From NCBI RefSeq assembly GCF_003386235.1, contig NZ_QRDZ01000056.1:1-37262 (forward strand): a stretch of DNA of 37,262 nucleotides, given 5' to 3'. Both the position numbers and the translations under genes were made by a program. The stretch comes from Cohnella phaseoli. Its GTDB lineage: Bacteria; Bacillota; Bacilli; Paenibacillales; Paenibacillaceae. Shown piece by piece: positions 31,956 through 37,262 of this stretch. The number at the start of each line of letters is the position of its first letter. Position 1 is the first letter of the stretch. Under the pieces are notes generated by a model that did no database searches, was not told the origin of the DNA, and worked only from the letters and a program-made list of their open reading frames with translations.

Positions 31956-33068
31956 TTAGCGTATAATGCCGGTATTAATTACGTCCAGCGATACGCCGAC
32001 ATCGAACGGAATACTCGGGTAAACCTTCTTCCAATCGAGCTTCCGCCACAAATTCGGATAAAAAGACATAATCCTCCGGGCGATGCCAAACCCGTCATGC
32101 CGAGCCTCCTGCATTGTCGCAACAACCGAGTCGGCTTCCTTCGTTAACCGTTCGGACAACGTCTTCTCCAAATTGTGCAGTACCTCTTTCTTATATAAGT
32201 GATTGCTCGGGTCTTCTATGACGCTCACTCTAAGCCTAACATTTAACGCGACTCTGGGGCGCCCTTCTTTGTCGACATGGATTTTCAGTTTTCTTCTAGC
32301 TTTCAAAATATCGATGGTCGTGTAGTTGTATCCTTCGTCCTTGTCGTCGTTTTGCACCTTCAGCGTTAGACGCAGGTTCTTATTCTTCTCCCCGGCAAGC
32401 AGGAGATAAATCTTGGAACGATCCAGATTCAGCTTACCCGTCATATGCACGCCGTTGAACAGGGCAATTCCTTCAACCTTGGGCATCCCGTCGGTCAGCT
32501 TCAAATAAGGCAAGGAAAAATCAAAGCCCCTGTCCAGCGGATGAAGCGTCTGAATCGTAACGCGGGGGACTTGCGATTGCAGCTCCATGCTTTTCAACAG
32601 ATTATCGATATGAAGTCCGATCGTCTTGGGACCGACCATTTTGAGCCGGATAATGTCCTCCGCTTTGCCATGAGCGATCGCGACTCGCGCATTCAAAGGA
32701 CTTCGGGGATCGCGGTAATAAACGTCCAAATACGGCATAATATCGCGACTCCGAACCATCTCCTCGCCAAGGACCAAGACGCGCATTTTCGCCGACGAGT
32801 ATTGACCCGACACTTCGTCGTCCAGCAGCTCGCGAGCATGATCCGTGCTTCTCGCCACCACGGAATGAACCTCGCTCGTATCTTTGCTGCCCGATTCGGA
32901 GACGAGAATGTCCCGTATCGATACCGTTGCCCTGATCAATCCTTTCGAAGCAGTATCGATGCCTCCGATGCTAATATTCCGCTCGTCCTTCAACAGCTGC
33001 TGGTCCCAGCAGCCGCTCACCGCAAGAGCTAAAAACGCCAATACGGCCGCCCTGATCGCGTGTTTCAT
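31956..33068 (-). CDS. Spore germination lipoprotein, Ger(x)C family (second operon)
   Basis: C subunit of a second germinant receptor, 370 residues. The lipoprotein signal ends LALAVSGC (Cys20) and continues WDQQLLKDERNISIGGID, the standard start of a GerAC protein. The middle and C-terminal domains are present (YLDVYYRDPRSPLNARVAIA, KVEGIALFNGVHMTGKL). The ATG at 33068 overlaps the gerAB-type stop as ATGA. Compared with the paralogue at 8905-10065 it is clearly diverged (WDQQLLKDE against WDRVEIEDR), so the two receptors probably answer to different nutrients. Confidence 0.93.
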   Translation of the reverse strand: MKHAIRAAVLAFLALAVSGCWDQQLLKDERNISIGGIDTASKGLIRATVSIRDILVSESGSKDTSEVHSVVARSTDHARELLDDEVSGQYSSAKMRVLVLGEEMVRSRDIMPYLDVYYRDPRSPLNARVAIAHGKAEDIIRLKMVGPKTIGLHIDNLLKSMELQSQVPRVTIQTLHPLDRGFDFSLPYLKLTDGMPKVEGIALFNGVHMTGKLNLDRSKIYLLLAGEKNKNLRLTLKVQNDDKDEGYNYTTIDILKARRKLKIHVDKEGRPRVALNVRLRVSVIEDPSNHLYKKEVLHNLEKTLSERLTKEADSVVATMQEARHDGFGIARRIMSFYPNLWRKLDWKKVYPSIPFDVGVSLDVINTGIIR

Positions 33069-34168
33069 CCTTTTTGCACTTGCTCCTTCCGCTCGAGCTT
33101 TCGAAAATAGGATATTCCCAGAAGCAATGTCGGCAGCACCACCAAGGTCAGCGTGGTCAGCGCGGAGACGATCTTCTGCATCCAATCGATCATATCCTGG
33201 TCATGAGGATAGACGGCCAGAGTCCAGATCATTGCGGCAACAAGGGGAACCGTCCCGGCATGCCGGGATTTTCCGAACAAGGAGGACACCGATTTGGCCG
33301 CCATATACAGGTAGGCCATCACAGTAGTGAGGACAACCACCGTCCATATAGCCAGAAAATAAAGATCCGCCCGCTCGAACACGGTAAACGACAACGCTTT
33401 GACCATATAAAGAATCGGTTGGGGAATCAGCCTCAGCTCTAACGGCGTAAAGACGAGCACGCAGGTAAATACCAGGAAAGCGTAGACAACGGTGGAAAAT
33501 AAATTGGCGTACATCCCGGCCTTCAGCACCGATTTACTGCTTCCCTGCACGAAAGGAAAGGCGAACAGGAGAATCTCGAATCCATAAAAGGAGTTCATCG
33601 ATAGCGCCGAGCCCTTCACAATATTCAGAAATCCCGCATTGCCGATCGGCAATGCGTACAGCCACTCCGCTTCTCTGTATGCATACAAAGCTATTAGGAT
33701 CAACACAAAAATAAGAATAAACGTCAGCACGAAAAACCGGGTAATGAAACGTAAATTTTCAACTGCCATATATACAGCAACTGCAAGCATTAAACCCAAA
33801 ATCATCCAAGATGGCGTATTGCTGAAAATCCAGTCCCGAACAACGTCGCCGAATTGCGCGAGAATCACCCCGCATTCCGCAATAAACATAACCGCATATA
33901 TAGCGTGGATGATTTTTCCTAGCGGCTTGCCCATTAGCAACGGCAAGAAGTCAAAGAAGACCATTCCGGGAAATCTCCGGCCAAGCGCCCAGATCGCCAG
34001 TAGCAGCACCGCCGATGCGCCTCCGCCCAGAATTACCGCAATCCACGCGTCGTTATACGCCTTCGCCTCCACCGTGGACGGGAGAAACAGCACCCCGACT
34101 CCAATCTGGGTTTGGACAATGAGAATCATAAGCTGTCCCGGCGTTATCCGTTCTTTATTCTTGATCAT
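33065..34168 (-). CDS. Spore germination permease, GerAB family (second operon)
   Basis: B subunit, 367 residues, with about ten membrane segments. N-terminus ITPGQLMILIVQTQIGVGVLFLP is typical of GerAB/ArcD-type germination permeases. The ATG at 34168 has a GGAAGG site and overlaps the gerAA-type gene by 14 bases; an upstream in-frame ATG at 34264 would extend far into that gene with a sequence unlike the family. It sits between A and C genes in the usual A-B-C order. Confidence 0.93.
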   Translation of the reverse strand: MIKNKERITPGQLMILIVQTQIGVGVLFLPSTVEAKAYNDAWIAVILGGGASAVLLLAIWALGRRFPGMVFFDFLPLLMGKPLGKIIHAIYAVMFIAECGVILAQFGDVVRDWIFSNTPSWMILGLMLAVAVYMAVENLRFITRFFVLTFILIFVLILIALYAYREAEWLYALPIGNAGFLNIVKGSALSMNSFYGFEILLFAFPFVQGSSKSVLKAGMYANLFSTVVYAFLVFTCVLVFTPLELRLIPQPILYMVKALSFTVFERADLYFLAIWTVVVLTTVMAYLYMAAKSVSSLFGKSRHAGTVPLVAAMIWTLAVYPHDQDMIDWMQKIVSALTTLTLVVLPTLLLGISYFRKLERKEQVQKG

Positions 34169-35699
34169 GCCTGCCGCCTTCCTTGGACCTGTGCTCCTGA
34201 ACCAGCTTCTGTGGACGAGGATCGTTCGGCCGTTCGTTGAGCTTCCAGTAGGGCAGCCGGACAAGCGCGTCCTTCCAGTCCAGGATGCGAAACGGAGCCA
34301 CCGGAGCGAAGTAAGGCGTGCCGAAGGATTTCAGCTTGCACAGATGCACGAATATGGCCGTCAGACAAAAGGCGATACCGATAAACCCGAACATTGAGGC
34401 GGCGATCATGACCGGGAAGCGCAGCAGACGCACGGAATAGCTCATCTCGTGCGACGGCACGACAAACGAGGCTATCGCCGTGAGAGCTACCACGATAATC
34501 ATCGGATAAGAAACCAGGCCAACGCGCACAACCGCGTCGCCGATGACGAGCCCGCCGACGATACCGATTGACTGGCTGACCGGAGTCGGCAGTCTTATGC
34601 TCGCTTCTCGGAGCAGCTCGATGGTCAGTTCCATGAACAGCGCCTCAAGAATGGGAGGATACGGAATTCTTTCGACGCTCCCTTTGATTTGATAAAACAG
34701 TTCCATCGGGATAACCTCGTAATGAAAAGTAACGACGGCAATATAATAAGCCGGCAAGGTAATCGCGATTAAAAAACTGAATAGCCTAAGCAGCCGGATA
34801 AAGGAACCGGCTAACGAACGGCTATTATAATCGTCGGGGGACTGATAAAATACGAAGAAGCTTGTCGGCATCAGCAATGCCGCGGAAGTCCCCTCCATCA
34901 GAAGGGCGACGCGCCCTTCAAGCAGATTGCCTGCGACGCGATCGGGACGTTCCGTCTGTAGAATTTGCGGAAAAGGCGAAAAGGAACGATCCTCGATATA
35001 CTCCAGCACCAAGTAACCATTCATCAGGTTGTCCGCGTCGATGGCTCTCAACCTCTGATCGATATCCTCGACAATTTCCGGATCGGCAAGATCGTTCAAA
35101 TAGATGAGGGAAGCCTCGGTTTTCGTCATATTGCCCAGCGAATACCGCCGCACGACCAGGTTGCGGCTGCCGATCTGCCTGCGAACCAGCTGCAGGTTGA
35201 CATGGAGGCTTTCGATGAAGCCATTGTGCGCGCCTTGGACGGCTTTTTCGTTGGTGGGCTCGTCCACGGAACGTTGCACGATTGCCGCCGTCTCGATCGC
35301 GTAATACTCTTCCCGTTCGTGACGGAAAAGAAGAGAGTAGCCTCGCAGCAACAGCTCGATCCCCGATTCCAGATCCGTTAGTCTGCGCATATCGGCCGCG
35401 GGTATGATACGTTCGGGATCCTTATCCTCCGAGCTGAGCATAGGCTTTAAGATTGCTTCATGAATTTTCGCGAGATCGCAAACCGAGCTTAAGTAGACGA
35501 GGAGCGCGGGCCGGGCCGCCTGCTCGAACGAACGCTCCTGAAGATCGTCTGTATGGAATAAAGCATTGCGGACGTATTCTACATTGGCGGCAATATCGCC
35601 CATCACGCGTCTTCCATGAGAAGGCGCTCTTCTCGTTATACCTGGCGGCGTCTTGCTTTCTTTCCGATTATTGGTGAGCATCCTTTTGATAAATCCCAT
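34155..35699 (-). CDS. Spore germination protein, GerAA family (second operon)
   Basis: A subunit, 514 residues, with a soluble N-terminal half and a membrane C-terminal half. Conserved parts: QRSVDEPTNEKAVQGAHNGF, NVNLQLVRRQIGSR-like segment near residue 170, FPQILQTERPDRVAGNLLEG, ALFMELTIELLREASIRLP and SIGIVGGLVIGDAVV. The ATG at 35699 follows AGGAGGG by four bases. The first part of that site is inside a hairpin (35707-35729), so translation may be controlled. First gene of the operon. Confidence 0.93.
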   Translation of the reverse strand: MGFIKRMLTNNRKESKTPPGITRRAPSHGRRVMGDIAANVEYVRNALFHTDDLQERSFEQAARPALLVYLSSVCDLAKIHEAILKPMLSSEDKDPERIIPAADMRRLTDLESGIELLLRGYSLLFRHEREEYYAIETAAIVQRSVDEPTNEKAVQGAHNGFIESLHVNLQLVRRQIGSRNLVVRRYSLGNMTKTEASLIYLNDLADPEIVEDIDQRLRAIDADNLMNGYLVLEYIEDRSFSPFPQILQTERPDRVAGNLLEGRVALLMEGTSAALLMPTSFFVFYQSPDDYNSRSLAGSFIRLLRLFSFLIAITLPAYYIAVVTFHYEVIPMELFYQIKGSVERIPYPPILEALFMELTIELLREASIRLPTPVSQSIGIVGGLVIGDAVVRVGLVSYPMIIVVALTAIASFVVPSHEMSYSVRLLRFPVMIAASMFGFIGIAFCLTAIFVHLCKLKSFGTPYFAPVAPFRILDWKDALVRLPYWKLNERPNDPRPQKLVQEHRSKEGGRHDQE

Positions 35700-35706
35700 G
35701 ATTCCC

Positions 35707-35729
35707 TCCTGAAACGCTGCTTTTCAGGA
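35707..35729 (-). promoter_or_regulatory. Hairpin that covers part of the gerAA-type ribosome binding site
   Basis: On the minus strand TCCTGAAA and TTTCAGGA pair perfectly (8 bp) around a 7-base loop AGCAGCG. The AGGA at the 3' arm is the first half of AGGAGGG, the ribosome binding site of the gene starting at 35699. In the folded state the site would be partly hidden. Confidence 0.55.
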
Positions 35730-35781
35730 TAGGTTTTCCAGACAATGCACCATTTATGAGGCCGGCAGCGCCTATAACAAA

Positions 35782-35810
35782 AGGCTGCACCGACGTTATC
35801 GGGGCAGCCT
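35782..35810 (-). terminator. Rho-independent terminator of the alcohol dehydrogenase gene
   Basis: AGGCTGC (35782-35788) pairs with GCAGCCT (35804-35810), continued by CCGA/TCGG around loop CGTTA, with one unpaired base on each side. On the minus strand it is followed by TTTTGTTAT. It lies 38 bp after the stop at 35849. Confidence 0.8.
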
Positions 35811-35848
35811 CTCGCAAATAGAGCTTATCGCGCCGCTCTGTATTCGAT

Positions 35849-37012
35849 CTACAGACTGGCTTTCAAAATATTCAAAACGTCGTCCTGCGACAGAAGCATA
35901 AACGAGCCGATCGGTCCAAACTGGGTCGCTTCTTCCGCCATTCGTTCCAGATGCTCGTCGTTAATGCCGACTTCGCCAAGCGTCGCCGGGGCTCCGATTC
36001 GCGTAAAGTACGCCCTCGTCGCCGCGATGCCTTCAAGCGCAATCTCGTCGTCGCTCTTGCCGGTCGGATCGACATGCCAGACTCGCACCGCATACTGCAC
36101 GAATTTGCTTATCCGTTCCTTGTACACATACTTCATCCAGTTCGGGAACAGAATCGCCAGTCCCGCTCCGTGCGCAATGTCGTAGATGGCGCTCACTTCA
36201 TGCTCGATGCCATGCGTCGCCCAATCCGTCGTCACCCCGTTAGGCAGCGTACCGTTCAGCGCGTATGTACCCGCAAGCAGCAGATTTGCCCGAGCATCGT
36301 AGTCGGTGCCGTCCTCCAGCGCTTTCTCCCCGTTCTCAATGACGGTCAGCAGAACGGATTCCGCAAGCCGTTCTTGAAGCGGAATGTCGGTCGTCAGCGT
36401 AAAATATTGCTCGAACACGTGCGACATCATATCGACTATTCCGTTCACCGTCTGATCGCGAGGAACGGTATAGGTCAGCTTTGGATCCAATATCGAAAAT
36501 CGGGGATAAACCAGCTTGCTGCCGAGTCCCCTCTTCTGCTTCGTCTCCCAATTGGTAATGACGGCGTTGCCGTTCATTTCCGAGCCTGTAGCCGCGAGGG
36601 TAAGCACGGTTCCAAGCGGCAGCGCATCTTGAATGATCGCTTTGCGGATCGTAAAATCCCACACATTGCCTTTATACAGAGCGCCCGCCGCAATCGCCTT
36701 CGATGCGTCCAGCACGCTTCCGCCGCCGACCGCCAAGATGAATTCGATGCCCTCGGTTCGGCAGATATCGATGCCGCGGTTTACCGTAGAGAGACGCGGA
36801 TTCGGTTCGATTCCGGAAAGCTCGTGGACCGTAGCGTCGATATTCCTTAGCTGGAACATCACGTCGTCGTACAGCCCGGTTTTCTTGATGCTCCCTCCGC
36901 CGTATACGAGCAAGATCCGCTTTCCGTAGGGTTCAATCAATTCCCCCAACTGCCCGACTTTGTCCGCTCCGAAGACCAGCTTGGTCGGATTATACCATTC
37001 AAATGCGTTCAT
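35849..37012 (-). CDS. Iron-containing alcohol dehydrogenase, YugJ/butanol dehydrogenase type
   Basis: A 387-residue cytoplasmic oxidoreductase of iron-type (group III) alcohol dehydrogenases. NAD(P)-binding GGGS motifs are at LLVYGGGSIKK and LAVGGGSVLDASKAIA (about residues 35-45 and 93-107). Metal ligands lie in VDMMSHVFEQYF (D and H, about 193-200) and HGIEHEVSAIYDIAHGAGLA (about 267-285). This is the group of B. subtilis YugJ/YugK and clostridial butanol dehydrogenases, which reduce aldehydes with NAD(P)H. The ATG at 37012 has an AGGAGGG site. The gene is single, with its own terminator. Substrate is not determined by the sequence. Confidence 0.95.
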   Translation of the reverse strand: MNAFEWYNPTKLVFGADKVGQLGELIEPYGKRILLVYGGGSIKKTGLYDDVMFQLRNIDATVHELSGIEPNPRLSTVNRGIDICRTEGIEFILAVGGGSVLDASKAIAAGALYKGNVWDFTIRKAIIQDALPLGTVLTLAATGSEMNGNAVITNWETKQKRGLGSKLVYPRFSILDPKLTYTVPRDQTVNGIVDMMSHVFEQYFTLTTDIPLQERLAESVLLTVIENGEKALEDGTDYDARANLLLAGTYALNGTLPNGVTTDWATHGIEHEVSAIYDIAHGAGLAILFPNWMKYVYKERISKFVQYAVRVWHVDPTGKSDDEIALEGIAATRAYFTRIGAPATLGEVGINDEHLERMAEEATQFGPIGSFMLLSQDDVLNILKASL

Positions 37013-37061
37013 GCTTCGTATTCCCTCCTAGGCTAGCGCCAAAAATGGGTACTCCACCTCT

Positions 37062-37092
37062 AGTGTACCATTCTTTAGCTTGCCTGGCACAA
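37062..37092 (-). promoter_or_regulatory. Candidate promoter of the alcohol dehydrogenase gene
   Basis: On the minus strand: -35 TTGTGC (37087-37092), 19-base spacer, extended -10 TGGTACACT (hexamer 37062-37067). The spacer is long, so this is weak. It lies about 50 bp before the start codon. Confidence 0.3.
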
Positions 37093-37175
37093 TTGGTTTC
37101 ATTCTCGGGTGTTATTAGACCCGCCACCACTTGTTCTCATGGCCTTTTTATCCTCGTTACGGTCTGTCTGCAGCT

Positions 37176-37262
37176 AGAATAAAAAGTGGACACCTCATAA
37201 GAGCAGACAGATAATGAAAACAACAAGAGGAAGAGGTGTCCGGGATGGGTGAGAAGAGACAG
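37176..37262 (+). mobile_element. Left end of an insertion sequence (probably IS3-like), cut by the window
   Basis: The last bases have the look of an IS left end: an AT-rich start TAGAATAAAAAGTGGACACC, then a short leader, a site AAGAGG and an ATG at 37245 that opens a frame MGEKRQ, the usual start of IS3-type OrfA proteins. GGACACCTC (37188-37196) and GAGGTGTCC (37233-37241) form a perfect 9-bp inverted repeat just before the gene. The left boundary is approximate and no right end or target duplication can be seen. Confidence 0.5.
37245..37262 (+). CDS. Start of a transposase gene (OrfA-like), partial
   Basis: Only six codons, MGEKRQ, are inside the window. They follow an AAGAGG site and agree with the start of many IS3-family OrfA proteins. 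The identification rests on this short piece and the IS-like leader, so it is tentative. Confidence 0.4.

Overview
The window looks like a chromosomal segment of a spore-forming, GC-rich Gram-positive of the Paenibacillaceae (Paenibacillus/Cohnella type). The reasons are two complete GerA-type spore germination operons, an AraC-type membrane sensor-regulator next to an LplB/YtcP-type sugar ABC transporter, strong GGAGG ribosome binding sites, CcpA (cre) sites, and GC-rich codon use. No rRNA, tRNA, CRISPR array or phage gene was seen. I made this assignment from gene content only.

Layout, left to right. (1) 1-8443, minus strand: a sugar-utilisation operon, read from right to left as LacI regulator, small sensory-rhodopsin-transducer-like protein, lipoprotein sugar-binding protein, GH20-like hydrolase, polysaccharide deacetylase, RbsA-type ATPase, RbsC-type permease, and the start of an M24 peptidase cut by the window edge. 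Its control region (8444-8713) packs a terminator, promoter, cre site and two LacI-type operators into about 220 bp. (2) 8714-12699, minus: first ger operon (A-B-C plus a 62-residue membrane protein). (3) 12903-18923, plus: membrane AraC regulator, two permeases and a binding protein, with a cre site across the -35 box of the transporter promoter. (4) 19195-25903, plus: alpha-L-fucosidase, ReAV-type asparaginase, PepV-like dipeptidase, M17 aminopeptidase and peptidase T, flanked on both sides by related repeats (18931-19157 and 25919-26327). (5) 26353-31793, minus: alkyltransferase-like protein, metallo-beta-lactamase-fold hydrolase, beta-propeller protein, and a YdjC deacetylase with a sugar:cation symporter. 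A probable remnant of a small toxin gene lies at 27979-28116. (6) 31956-35699, minus: second ger operon. (7) 35849-37012, minus: iron-type alcohol dehydrogenase. (8) 37176-37262: left end of an insertion sequence.

The recurring theme is scavenging of glycoconjugates: transporters and glycan hydrolases or deacetylases sit in the same operons as peptidases. The fucosidase-asparaginase-peptidase block has the enzyme set expected for dismantling fucosylated glycopeptides in the cytoplasm. The LacI operon joins a glycosidase-like protein, a deacetylase, a sugar ABC importer and a peptidase. These are inferences from gene order and conserved motifs; substrates are not shown by the sequence.
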